Shown one piece after another: positions 27,699-36,470 of a stretch of DNA of 64,000 bases. This stretch comes from Bdellovibrionales bacterium (GTDB lineage Bacteria; Bdellovibrionota; Bdellovibrionia; Bdellovibrionales; Bdellovibrionaceae), in NCBI GenBank assembly GCA_016713585.1, contig JADJOV010000002.1, positions 434,001 through 498,000 of the forward strand, in the 5' to 3' direction. The notes under the pieces were generated by a model. The model saw only the letters and a program-made list of their open reading frames with translations, did no database searches and was not told the origin of the DNA. The first letter of the stretch is position 1. Each line of letters opens with the position of its first letter. Position numbers and translations under genes: made by a program.

Positions 27699-28547
27699 AT
27701 GAAAGCACTTCTCACAGGAGGCACCGGCTTTGTTGGTCAAAATCTGAAAAACCATTTGTTAGCTAAGGGTTGGGTGGTGGAAAACATTTCCCGCACAGAC
27801 AGCTCTCGAGCAGCGCTTGATTTGGTGATGGCGCGTTTTCGGCCGGATGTCGTGATTCACCTCGCGACTTTGTTTATTGCTGAACATAAACCATCGGACA
27901 TTCCTGCCCTGATCGAAAGCAATATCACCTTCGGAACCCAGGTTGTAGATTCGATGGCACAGCATCAGGTTTTAAATTTGGTCAACGCTGGAACTCTTTG
28001 GCAATATTACGAGGGTCAGCGAGAAGTTCCTGCCTGTTTGTATGCTGCAACTAAAACTGCTTTTGAAAGTGTTCTCAGATTTTATTCTTCGGCCCACAAA
28101 CTCCGTGTGATCAATCTTATGTTATCAGACACTTACGGCCCAAAGGATCCGCGACAAAAACTGCTCCCCAAACTCATCGGCATCGCAGGGACAAGTGCGC
28201 AAATTCAACTTTCTGCCGGCGAACAAGCCGTTGCATGGACCTATATCAGCGATGTTGTTGCTGCCTTTGAAGTCGCCGCTCTTCGTCTCCTATCAGACAA
28301 AGAAGACCCTTGCCTGCAATTCGTCCACTACTCCGCCACCTCACCCGAAGCACTTACCCTGCGCGAGAGCGTCGGCCTTTGTGAAGAAGTGTTAAAGAAA
28401 AAAATTAATGTTGAATTTGGTGCTAAACCCTATCGGCAACGCGAGGTCATGAAGCCCTTCCGACTAGATCCAACGCTTCCAGGATGGTCCGCAAGAATCT
28501 CCTTCGCCGAAGGTCTCACGAAGATTCATGGAGATCATACACCTTGA
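27699..28547 (+). CDS. SDR family NAD(P)-dependent sugar reductase (CDP-dideoxyhexose type)
   Basis: The ATG at 27699 is 1 base after the rfbH stop. The extended-SDR motif GGTGFVGQNL is at residues 7-16, LVNAGTLWQYYEG precedes the catalytic Y-x3-K (YAATK), and DTYGPKDPRQKLLPKLI follows. By order and size (282 residues) it corresponds to the 4-ketoreductases that finish CDP-abequose, CDP-paratose or CDP-ascarylose synthesis. With an RmlC-like epimerase next in the operon, the ascarylose-type reductase (AscF role) is favoured. The product stereochemistry cannot be read from the sequence. Confidence 0.8.
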   Translation: MKALLTGGTGFVGQNLKNHLLAKGWVVENISRTDSSRAALDLVMARFRPDVVIHLATLFIAEHKPSDIPALIESNITFGTQVVDSMAQHQVLNLVNAGTLWQYYEGQREVPACLYAATKTAFESVLRFYSSAHKLRVINLMLSDTYGPKDPRQKLLPKLIGIAGTSAQIQLSAGEQAVAWTYISDVVAAFEVAALRLLSDKEDPCLQFVHYSATSPEALTLRESVGLCEEVLKKKINVEFGAKPYRQREVMKPFRLDPTLPGWSARISFAEGLTKIHGDHTP

Positions 28548-29137
28548 AAAAACCCGTAGTCGCCGATAGCGCCGCTCATTCGTCTGCAGAGTCATTTAGA
28601 AAAACGGAGATAGAAGATTGTTTCACGTTCCGAAATCGAATTTTTAAGGACCAACGAGGTTCTTTTACAAAAGTCTATGCGCGTGAAGTCTTTGCCAATG
28701 CCGGGCTAGAAATGCCGGTGGCCGAAGTCTTTGTTTCAACCTCTCAGCGAGGGGTCATTCGCGGTATGCACTTTCAGGCACCGCCATACGACTTAACAAA
28801 AATTGTTAGCTGCCTTGGGGGCCGAATCCTGGATGTCGTTCTAGATCTTCGCAAGGCCTCTGCCACCTATGGAAAGGCCATTGGAATCGAACTTTCGGCC
28901 ATCAATGAGACCACGGTCATTGTCCCCACTGGATGTGCCCATGGATTTTACTCCTATCAAGACAACAGTCTTGTCAGCTACGTTGTCAGTCAGGGACATA
29001 ATCAGAGTGCAGATCAGGGCATTCTGTGGAATTCTTTCGATTTCAAATGGCCATCAGAACCTGGGTCTTCGATACCGATTATGTCGGGTCGAGATCTTCA
29101 GTTCCCGACTTTTGCTGATTTCACAAGCCCATTTTAG
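28544..29137 (+). CDS. RmlC-like sugar nucleotide epimerase
   Basis: A TTG start at 28544 overlaps the upstream stop as TTGA, with GGAG about 10 bases before it. A 17-residue low-similarity start precedes a full RmlC cupin: FKDQRGSFTKVY, the catalytic-His block RGMHFQAPPYDLTKIV, DVVLDLRKAS, and VPTGCAHGFYSYQDNS. RmlC acts on dTDP-4-dehydrorhamnose. In a CDP-dideoxyhexose operon the same fold provides the C5 epimerase of CDP-ascarylose synthesis (AscE role). No rmlA, rmlB or rmlD is in the window, supporting the CDP assignment. The length of 197 residues is normal. The frame is intact. Confidence 0.8.
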   Translation: MKKPVVADSAAHSSAESFRKTEIEDCFTFRNRIFKDQRGSFTKVYAREVFANAGLEMPVAEVFVSTSQRGVIRGMHFQAPPYDLTKIVSCLGGRILDVVLDLRKASATYGKAIGIELSAINETTVIVPTGCAHGFYSYQDNSLVSYVVSQGHNQSADQGILWNSFDFKWPSEPGSSIPIMSGRDLQFPTFADFTSPF

Positions 29138-29155
29138 CGAACAGGGGGGAATCCA

Positions 29156-29989
29156 ATGAGTAATCGTGATAATCTAACTGTTGAAGGCTTTGGTGAAGAG
29201 TGGAGCCGTTTTACCCAGGCTGAGCTTTCGACGAACGAGCTAGAAACGTTGTTCAATACCTATTTCTCAATCTTTCCCTGGGCCACACTTCCTGAGAATG
29301 CTTCGGGCTTTGATATGGGCTGTGGCAGTGGTCGCTGGGCTAAACTTGTTGCCCCAAGGGTCGGCAAACTGACCTGCGTAGATGCCAGCGAAAAGGCCTT
29401 AGCTGTTGCACAGGTCAATTTGACTTCAAACAAAAACTGCAGCTTCGCTCATGCCAGTGTCGATCATTTACCTTGGCCTGATGGCACCATGGATTTCGGC
29501 TACTCTCTAGGAGTGCTTCATCATGTTCCAGACACACTGGGCGGCCTCAAAAGTTGCACAAAGAAGTTAAAGCCCGGGGCCCCATTTTTGCTGTACCTCT
29601 ACTACCGATTTGATAACCGCCCCCTCTGGTTCAAGGCTATCTGGCATGCCAGCCATTTTATTCGCTTAGCGGTTTCAAGGTGCCCCAGTCGCTTGCGCCA
29701 TCTGATTTGCGAAATTATCGCAATTTTTGTTTATTTTCCTCTAGCTCGGATTTCCAGATGGGCCGAAAATAAATTAAACGCTGACGTCAAAAATTGGCCC
29801 CTCTCATCCTACCGCAATCTGAGTTTCTACACGATGCGAACTGATGCCCTTGATCGATTTGGCACTCAACTTGAGCAAAGATTCACGAAATTGGAAATCA
29901 AGAGAATGATGGAGCAAGCAGATCTTGCTGAGATTAAGTTTAGCGAGACCACTCCCTATTGGGTCGCCGTCGGCCGCAAAGTTCATTGA
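29156..29989 (+). CDS. Class I SAM-dependent methyltransferase
   Basis: Motif I is FDMGCGSGRWAKLVAP (near residues 48-64), the acidic post-I is VDAS, and motif III-like GYSLGVLHHVPD follows. It is a small-molecule-type methyltransferase of 277 residues with a hydrophobic C-terminal stretch. It ends the dideoxyhexose operon (18-base gap after the RmlC-like gene) and probably methylates a sugar or glycan. AGGGGGGAA precedes the ATG. The frame is intact. Confidence 0.8.
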   Translation: MSNRDNLTVEGFGEEWSRFTQAELSTNELETLFNTYFSIFPWATLPENASGFDMGCGSGRWAKLVAPRVGKLTCVDASEKALAVAQVNLTSNKNCSFAHASVDHLPWPDGTMDFGYSLGVLHHVPDTLGGLKSCTKKLKPGAPFLLYLYYRFDNRPLWFKAIWHASHFIRLAVSRCPSRLRHLICEIIAIFVYFPLARISRWAENKLNADVKNWPLSSYRNLSFYTMRTDALDRFGTQLEQRFTKLEIKRMMEQADLAEIKFSETTPYWVAVGRKVH

Positions 29990-30228
29990 AGCAATCTTTT
30001 ACCTGTTTATGGCCTCAGCCTGTGCCACTGACGAATGGGCGAAATTGATTTATCAAAACAACTCTTCGAACGAATGCTAAGGCTCAATCCACGTGACAAA
30101 CGCGAAGCTTCTGCGTGTCTGACAAGCTAATGCGATGCGCCGTTTTGAGTCCTATTTGTCTATCTACTCATGTTCCATAATCTTGTATCCAAATTCTTGA
30201 ATTAATTCCGAGATACGGACCTACTTAG

Positions 30229-30257
30229 TTGAAAGTTTTATATTTCTTGCATAAAAT
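30229..30257 (+). promoter_or_regulatory. Probable sigma-70-type promoter for the coiled-coil gene
   Basis: TTGAAA (30229-30234) and TAAAAT (30252-30257) are separated by exactly 17 bases, about 40 bases upstream of the ATG at 30299. The rest of the 309-base gap from 29990 shows no gene. Confidence 0.55.
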
Positions 30258-30298
30258 GTCTGGTGCTCTATAAAACGGGGCTGAAAAAGGAAGATGAC

Positions 30299-31054
30299 AT
30301 GCCCCCCAAGAAAAAGGCGACCAAAAAATCCCGACCTATTCACTCAAAACGGAATCAATCCAAAAAGGCGAAACTTCATAAAGCTTTAGTTCCCATTCTA
30401 GATTCGAAAAACCTTCCTGCAACCCAAGGAATGCTGACTCTGGTCCAAAAACAATTCAAATCAGATTTGATGAGTTTAGATAGAAAAACTCAGGCTAGAT
30501 TTGACAAAATTGATGGCAGCCTAGCTCAACTTTATAGTAAGTCTGACCGGGCTGATGATCATTTCGCCAAAATTGATGCTAGGTTTGCCCAAGTTGATGC
30601 TAGGTTTGACAGGATAGATGCTAGATTTACCCAAATCGATGCTAGGTTTGCCCAAGTTGATGCTAGGTTTGACAAGATAGATGCTAGATTTACCCAAATC
30701 GATGCTAAATTTGTCGAAATTGACTCCAGGTTTGACAAAATCGACGCCAATTTTGTCAAGATTGATAAAAAGTTTGATCAAATTGATATTAAGTTTGAAA
30801 AGATAGATGTTGAATTTGCCAATGTTCGTTCACAGTTTTCGGAAATCCACTCTGCACTTGCAGTTATGACCTCAGAAATTAGTAAAATTTCAATTTTTAT
30901 AGAAAGACAAGACTCGCGAAATCGTTTTGCACTTGAAGGATATGAGCAAGTTTATAGTCGCCAAGATCGATTCGAACATCAAGTTAACCAAAGAATTCAA
31001 GCTGTCGAGGAAGTCATTGCTGCCATTCCAAAGATTGCGCCAGATCCTACTTGA
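30299..31054 (+). CDS. Heptad-repeat coiled-coil protein
   Basis: The start at ATG 30299 was chosen because AGGAAG lies just upstream; a start 12 codons earlier lacks one. The N-terminus is Lys-rich (PPKKKATKKS). From about residue 70 to 185 the protein is built of 7-residue repeats of the type F-x-x-[IV]-D-[AS]-[RK], at least 14 copies, making a long parallel coiled coil. The corresponding DNA has a 63-base unit present twice almost identically (30575-30637 and 30638-30700). The C-terminal part is also helical. There are no membrane helices. A spacer or ruler role near polysaccharide assembly is possible but unproven. Confidence 0.7.
   Translation: MPPKKKATKKSRPIHSKRNQSKKAKLHKALVPILDSKNLPATQGMLTLVQKQFKSDLMSLDRKTQARFDKIDGSLAQLYSKSDRADDHFAKIDARFAQVDARFDRIDARFTQIDARFAQVDARFDKIDARFTQIDAKFVEIDSRFDKIDANFVKIDKKFDQIDIKFEKIDVEFANVRSQFSEIHSALAVMTSEISKISIFIERQDSRNRFALEGYEQVYSRQDRFEHQVNQRIQAVEEVIAAIPKIAPDPT
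30575..30700 (+). repeat. Two tandem 63-base repeats within the coiled-coil gene
   Basis: Units 30575-30637 and 30638-30700 differ by a single base near 30616/30679. Each is made of three 21-base subunits starting with GATGCTAG and encoding seven residues each. More diverged 21-base units flank them. Exact copies in frame can expand or contract by slippage, changing coiled-coil length by 21-residue steps. Confidence 0.85.
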
Positions 31055-31062
31055 GGGTTTAA

Positions 31063-32265
31063 GTGAATATACTCATTCTTCCTAAGTATGGACAAATGGC
31101 AGCGACCACTCGCTATCGCTTTTCCCAGTACTTGCCCTTTCTTGAGCGTGAAGGCGTTTCTTTTTGTGTCTCACCACTTCTGTCGGACGCATATCTTGCA
31201 GGACGCTTTCAGAATGGCCGTACCCCTTTGGCCGAAGTCACCCGCTGCTACCTGAGCCGAATTTGGCTTTTGCTTAAAGTTCTGCTGACTAGCACCGTGA
31301 GTGCCAGAGGCCCTGTAAAGTATGATTTACTGATTATTCACTGTGAACTTTTTCCGTTTTTGCCGCCATTTTTTGAGTTTGCCTTAAGTCTGCTCAAGGT
31401 GCCGTATATTTATGATTTTGATGACGCTATTTTTCATCAGTATGATCAGCACCCAAGACACCTGGTTCGCAGAATTTTCGCAAACAAAATCTCATACATT
31501 ATTTCAAAGGCCAAAATGGTTTTTGCTGGAAGTCCTTATCTTGCCGAATATGCAAAGCGCTTCAATCCAGCTGTCGAAGACATGCCCACCGTAGTCTCAA
31601 TCAAAGCCTATCAAACCCGCTCTTGGCCAGAACCATTAGAGACGTGGGCGACAGTGATGCCGACAACGACGACGACTTTGCCGTCTCGCCCCTCTTTCGT
31701 CATTGGGTGGATTGGCACACCCTCAACCACGCCCTATCTTTCCGAGGTCGCGGAAGCGCTCCGGATTTTTTGCAGGAAGTATCCGGAGCGTGGGCAGATT
31801 CAAATCAAGTTAGTCGGTGCCAGCAGCTCTCTTCTACCGCCCATGCCAGGGGTCCCAATTGAAGTTATTCCTTGGACAGAGTCTAGCGAGACCACGATTA
31901 TTCAATCTTTCGACGTCGGCATTATGCCATTGCCTGACGAGCCCTGGGCTCGAGGGAAATGTGCCTTTAAGCTGCTGCAATACATGGCCTGCGGAATCCC
32001 AGTGATCGCTTCGCCGGTGGGAATGAATAAGAATGTTGTACTCAACACCGAGATGGCTCACAGAACTTCAGCAGCTGATGCCCCCACTGTCCTTCTTGCG
32101 TCAAGCCCTACTGAATGGGTTGCCGCATTTGAAGACTTCTACCAGCACCCAAGCCGAGCCATCGCGATGGGTCGTCAAGGTCGCCTCTGTGTTGAAGAGA
32201 ATTACTCTGTTGAGATTCAGGGCCCTCGTTGGGTCAAATGTGCTGCCAAGGCTTGCGTGAGATAA
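31063..32265 (+). CDS. Family 4 glycosyltransferase
   Basis: A GTG start at 31063 has GAGGG eight bases upstream. The GT-B enzyme has about 400 residues: N-terminal LPKYGQMAATTRYRF, an acceptor-side DFDDAIF, and a donor-domain FVIGWIGTPSTTPYL. The segment VGIMPLPDEPWARGKCAFKLLQYMACGIPVIASPVG carries the nucleotide-sugar-binding region. A Thr-rich stretch (about residues 199-206) lies between the domains. It follows the coiled-coil gene by 8 bases, so the two are probably co-transcribed. Sugar and acceptor are unknown. The frame is intact. Confidence 0.85.
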   Translation: MNILILPKYGQMAATTRYRFSQYLPFLEREGVSFCVSPLLSDAYLAGRFQNGRTPLAEVTRCYLSRIWLLLKVLLTSTVSARGPVKYDLLIIHCELFPFLPPFFEFALSLLKVPYIYDFDDAIFHQYDQHPRHLVRRIFANKISYIISKAKMVFAGSPYLAEYAKRFNPAVEDMPTVVSIKAYQTRSWPEPLETWATVMPTTTTTLPSRPSFVIGWIGTPSTTPYLSEVAEALRIFCRKYPERGQIQIKLVGASSSLLPPMPGVPIEVIPWTESSETTIIQSFDVGIMPLPDEPWARGKCAFKLLQYMACGIPVIASPVGMNKNVVLNTEMAHRTSAADAPTVLLASSPTEWVAAFEDFYQHPSRAIAMGRQGRLCVEENYSVEIQGPRWVKCAAKACVR

Positions 32266-32365
32266 GGCGGCAAGGCGCCATCCAATTGATGCCTTAAGGT
32301 CTGAGCCTGAGGATTAGTCTGGGTATGATTCTGAGAATAATTAATCGCACCCCTGAAAGCTCTTA

Positions 32366-32404
32366 ATCATGCTTCGAAAGTGGCGTACACTTTCGAAGCA
32401 TGAT
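32366..32404. repeat. Perfect 17-base inverted repeat with 5-base spacer
   Basis: The arm at 32366-32382 is the exact reverse complement of 32388-32404 around the spacer GCGTA. The right arm contains the ATG (32400) of a truncated ATPase frame, so the hairpin could sequester that start. It has no T tract and is not a standard terminator. An operator or RNA hairpin is possible. Confidence 0.8.
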
Positions 32405-32537
32405 CAGACGACTTCAAAACCTTAGTAAAAACGATAACTTATTTTTATTTGGAGCGAGGGGAACTGGTAAATCAACTCTTTTACGTGCCCTGTTCTCAAA
32501 TGAAAATAAACTTTGGATCGATCTTCAGGCAGAATAG
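32400..32537 (+). pseudogene. Fragment of an AAA-type ATPase (N-terminal 45 codons)
   Basis: The frame encodes a start like that of AAA_14/DUF4143 ATPases, with the Walker A motif FGARGTGKSTLL at residues 18-29 and a typical NKLWIDLQAE. It stops at TAG 32535-32537. Full proteins are about 350-400 residues, and no continuation was recognised in any frame downstream, so this is a remnant. Its start lies inside the 17-base inverted repeat. Confidence 0.6.
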
Positions 32538-32681
32538 ACTCTTTCTTTTTTCATGACCATACATAGACCCCTCTGCTAAGCCCTCCTAGGTTTAGCCATA
32601 AATACTGTCAGTATCAATGGGCAAAAGACCACTTTAATGATCTTTATGGCTCTTTATGGTCATTATAATGGTGTAAAATAA

Positions 32682-32848
32682 TAGCTTCTTTCGGGGGCCG
32701 TGGTGGAGGCTGGGGCGCGATCGCGTCAATTCAGGCCGAAATTGACTACTCGACTCGCCTGTTTCAATGGCGCTTCAAATTGATCTGGGCCTATGTTAAA
32801 CAAAAGGCTCAAAAACTTAAGCCTCAGTCACTCAAGAAGGACCTGTAG
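32682..32848 (+). pseudogene. Possible C-terminal remnant of a coding region
   Basis: An open frame without a good start ends at TAG 32846-32848. It reads GWGAIASIQAEIDYSTR and then FQWRFKLIWAYVKQKAQKL with a basic tail, which looks coding but not identifiable. Between the ATPase fragment and this segment (32538-32681) there is only AT-rich sequence with repeated CTTTATGG. A small leftover of a lost gene is the best reading. Confidence 0.3.
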
Positions 32849-32866
32849 CAGGTAAGGATCTCTGAT

Positions 32867-34198
32867 TTGTTTTCTAAATTTCGAATTTTCTCATCGAATC
32901 GTAGGTCCTGGCTCTATAGCCTGATATCGCTGCTCAATGTGGGCTGTGGGCTCGCTGTGACGGGTCTGATTTGGTATCGTTATAATGCCACCCAAGAATC
33001 TGATATTTTGCTTCTAGCGACTTCGTCAATTTCAATTCTTGCGCAGCTCTCCCTGGTCGGTGTGGAGCAGGTTTTGTACTTTTATTCGGATGAACGCAAG
33101 AAAAGCCCCCAGGCTGCAGGCCATTTTTTTAAACTCGCCTTCACATGGGCCTTAGTGAGTGGGGCTGGTTTTGCTTGTTTGTTTATTGTTCTAGCGAAGT
33201 ATTTCTTGCTCATGGTGGGCTCGGGTTTTTCGGAGGCCGCTCGCGCGCAAACTGAGTATTTGCTGCTGTGCCTTTCACCACAGCTCGTGCTGAGCCCGGC
33301 CCTTCATGTTTTGCGGGCCAAATGGGCCCTCGATGAAAAATTTGGCAGAGCTTACCTCCTATCGGCAGTGAACCCACTCATTTTACTTGTTTGTTTGGTT
33401 GTCACTCTTGTTGTGGGGGTGTCAGATTTGACAACTTTTGGAAATTTATCTTTGGGAATCTTTGTTTTGTTTTTGAATCTGTTCTTGGCCTTCAATCGAA
33501 AGTATTTAGTCCTTAATCCAAGCCGCTCCGATTGGGGTCAGATAAGGGCTTTGCTGTTTCATAGCTCGATGATCAAGGGGGCAAACTCGGTGCATGGCTT
33601 TCTTGTGCAGGCCCTGAGCAGTAGCATCCTTTCGCAAATGGCAACGGGCTCAATTTCGATTTTCCAATATGCTAAGAAATTGGCTGATGGCGTTTTTGCA
33701 ATTACTGCCGGACCCCAGGTCATGATCTATCATTCGCGATGTGCCACGGCTGTTTCGGCAACAATACCTACAATGGTTCGAATCGAACTTCGAAAGCATA
33801 TTATCGAATTCCTAAAACCTTTCATTAGTCTATTCCTAGCAATGGCATCTTTGATCTATCTGATCACGCCTTTTGCGTTGGCCCTTGTGTCAACAAACTT
33901 CTCGCCGCCAATAATTGACAATATCCGCCATGTCTATTTGGGAATTGTCCTCTGGTATTTTATTTTGGGCGCCGAGACTCTATCAGTCGGTGTTATACTT
34001 GCAACCAGAAGTGTTTTGTCTTTATTTGGAGTCAATTTTGTTTTTATCCTTCTGTTTTTTGCCTGGAGTCGTTTTCACGCTATTGAAAAAATTGTGGAAT
34101 TAGTTATAACCATGGCGGGATTTCAGCTAATTAGCTTCACCCTGTTCACCGGGGCTGCTTACTTGATCATGAAACAACGAGGTTCGAATGCGAGTTAG
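32867..34198 (+). CDS. Polysaccharide flippase-like membrane protein (Wzx/MATE type)
   Basis: A TTG start at 32867 has AAGGA about 8 bases upstream. The protein of 443 residues has about 12 predicted membrane helices. The N-terminal repeat has SLLNVGCGLAVTGLIWYRY and the LATSSISILAQLSLVG helix, as in MurJ/Wzx-like exporters of the MOP superfamily. It would flip lipid-linked oligosaccharide across the inner membrane. Its presence with Wzm/Wzt implies a second export route, or a mosaic cluster. The end overlaps the next glycosyltransferase by 11 bases. The frame is intact. Confidence 0.75.
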   Translation: MFSKFRIFSSNRRSWLYSLISLLNVGCGLAVTGLIWYRYNATQESDILLLATSSISILAQLSLVGVEQVLYFYSDERKKSPQAAGHFFKLAFTWALVSGAGFACLFIVLAKYFLLMVGSGFSEAARAQTEYLLLCLSPQLVLSPALHVLRAKWALDEKFGRAYLLSAVNPLILLVCLVVTLVVGVSDLTTFGNLSLGIFVLFLNLFLAFNRKYLVLNPSRSDWGQIRALLFHSSMIKGANSVHGFLVQALSSSILSQMATGSISIFQYAKKLADGVFAITAGPQVMIYHSRCATAVSATIPTMVRIELRKHIIEFLKPFISLFLAMASLIYLITPFALALVSTNFSPPIIDNIRHVYLGIVLWYFILGAETLSVGVILATRSVLSLFGVNFVFILLFFAWSRFHAIEKIVELVITMAGFQLISFTLFTGAAYLIMKQRGSNAS

Positions 34199-35243
34199 TT
34201 TAATCATTCCTACCTACAACAGAGCCGACTTTCTGGTCGATGCAGTTAATTCGGCCTTTGCTCAAGACTACTCTGACCTTGAAATCATTATTGCTGACAA
34301 CGCTTCGTCTGATCATACTTCCTCTGCAGCCAAATATTTTTCAAAGGATCCTAGGATCAAATATTTTAGAAATCCTGAAAATATTGGAATGGTTAAGAAT
34401 TGGCGCAAAGCTGTTTTAGAATATGCAACCGGAGAATGGTTTTTGATCCTCTCAGATGATGATATCTTAACTAATACAAGATTTATATCGCAGGCCATAG
34501 AAATTATCAAATCATCAATAGATATCTCAGTTGTCTATTCAAACAGTTACGTATTTGATGAAGCACTTAACACAATTACAAAAATCAAACTCCCATTTGC
34601 TCAAGTTGAGAATGGTTCATTAGTTTTTCAAAACGTGGAACAATTAACCCGCAAGATTTCGCGCTCTGCAACGTTCTTTTTAACAGAAAATCTGCATTAG
34701 AATGCGACGCCTTTATGAATTCTAACAACTTGTCCTGCGACACTCGAGCTCTTTTGCGACTTTGCCTCAGGGCTCTGTCGGTGTTATTCAAGAGTACTCT
34801 AGCATCTACCGAGTTCACTCTGGTAATTTACTAAAATCTGCGGTAGAAATATTGACCTAGTCATGGGCAGCCTGGATTCTCTTTTGGTTCCCCTTTTGGA
34901 GGCTGAAAAAGCGCACATGGATCCTGACCTTATTCGGGCTTTTATCGTCAACTCCAGAATCAAGCGGGAAATACTGGTTGGACTGTTAAAGGCTTCGGCA
35001 TTGAGCGATAATAGGGCAAGAAAGCTTTACTTTGATTTAAAGACTTCAAGCAAAGGACTTAAGTACAAACTTCTTCCTTCCCTTTTCTTCTTCAATCTTT
35101 TAACACTTTCGGCAAAGACCCTGACTCCATTTTTTATTCTTCGAAAATTAGCCCTATACCTAATTAACACATCGAAGCGCTTTTTATTCGGTCACCAGAT
35201 CTATTTTGAACTCTTGAAGCAGAAAGTGTATATTATCGATTAG
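34188..35243 (+). CDS. Family 2 glycosyltransferase (three frame breaks)
   Basis: The GT-A domain starts VSLIIPTYNRADFLVDAV, with ADNASSDHT and the metal-binding LSDDD (near residue 96). The frame breaks near 34683 (one T missing), 34765 and 34845 (one A missing). Repair joins SATFF to NRKSALECDAFMNS, then GSVGVIQEYSSIYRVHSGN, then IDLVMGSLDSLLVPLLE. The corrected protein is about 350 residues and ends at 35243. The start overlaps the flippase gene, indicating one operon. Sugar specificity is unknown. Confidence 0.75.
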
Positions 35244-35300
35244 TCTGCCAAAAGATTGGGATTTACAAGTTGTCTTTTTTTCGAAACAGGGGAGTTTGAA

Positions 35301-36359
35301 TTGTTCGTAGTAAAAGAGCCAGAACGTTCAGATGGAAATCAAACAATTGGTTCTGCGCATCCGCCAAAGGTCGGCATTGCTATGGCGACTTTTAATCCGG
35401 GGCTTGCATATTTTTTGGGTCAGATTCATTCATTAAAAAACCAAACCTACACCAATTGGAAATGTGTTGTCGTCGACGACTGTTCTTCCGATAAAAATTT
35501 TCAAGTCATTCTGGATGTGATTGATTCAGATCCGCGTGTTGAGGTGCATCAAAAGCAAACAAACCAAGGAAGCTTTAGGGTTTTCGAGCGAGCCCTGACG
35601 TTATTGACGCCAGACACGACCCTGATTTGCTACTGCGATCAGGATTATGTTTGAATAAAAACTAAACTTGAAACTCAGGTTCGAGAGTTCAGTGACCCAT
35701 CTATTTTTTGGTTCACACAGATCAATCTTTGATTGACGAAAAGAGTCGAATTCTTGCACCTTCCTGTTGGAAGCTCGAAGGACGAAGTGTCCTTGAGGCC
35801 ACAACAGATTTGTTACTTTTCCAGAAATTTAATTACAGGGTGCACAGCTATGTTTCGGCGTGAAGTCCTTAAGACTGCCCTGCCCTTTTGCCCACCCCGA
35901 GCGCAGAAGGAGATGTACCATCACGATATCTGGGTGGCCATGCATGCCTGCCTATACGGGAGGGTTGTTGGCTTGACCGCGCCCCTGGTATTGTATCGCC
36001 AGCATGGTGGGAACTTGGTGGGCGTGTCGAGCCTACGAAGGAATGTGAAGTTTGGCGAACTTGCGGAGAAGGCACACAATGCATTTAATGAGAGGCTTGG
36101 TTTGCGGGAAGATTTTCTTGGAACACTGCGCGATAAGGAGGAAGATCGCCACGGGACTTCTCGTCTTGAAAACTTCACAAAGGAAAGCAACAAGCTGGTT
36201 TATTTGGACAGCCACATTAAACTATTTCTAAAAGGACTTGGATTTGTATTGGATCATCCGCTATTTTTTAGAACATGGATCATGCTGGGAGTTGGTCTAT
36301 TTAACTACCAACGAAGCAGATTTTTTTTTAAATTAAAGAGACTCGTTGGTTGCCCTTAA
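35301..36359 (+). CDS. Family 2 glycosyltransferase, rhamnosyltransferase-like (in-frame stop and two frame breaks)
   Basis: A TTG start at 35301 follows GGGGAG by 8 bases. GT-A features include VGIAMATFNP, CVVVDDCSSDKNF and CDQDYV (the D-x-D). TGA at 35652-35654 stands where a Trp codon would be expected, and the same frame continues (IKTKLETQVREF). Breaks near 35708 (one T missing) and 35820 (one C extra) then lead through VHTDQSLIDEKSRI to the intact 3' part, which has GCTAMFRREVL, HHDIWVAMHA and VLYRQHGGN. The corrected protein is about 352 residues. The motifs resemble rhamnosyltransferases. Real inactivation cannot be excluded. Confidence 0.72.
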
Positions 36360-36470
36360 TGGCCCTGGTCTAGTCAAAAACGAATGCAATTCGTAGCTGC
36401 AGACAGTCCCTTGATCAGGCTCACCTTAATGCCCACGCTAATATAAATGGACCATTTTCTTGCGCGGGCC

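Noticed and set aside
30521..30781. Two minus-strand open frames opposite the coiled-coil gene
   Set aside because: They only mirror the tandem repeats of the plus-strand gene; repeated DNA leaves all frames open.
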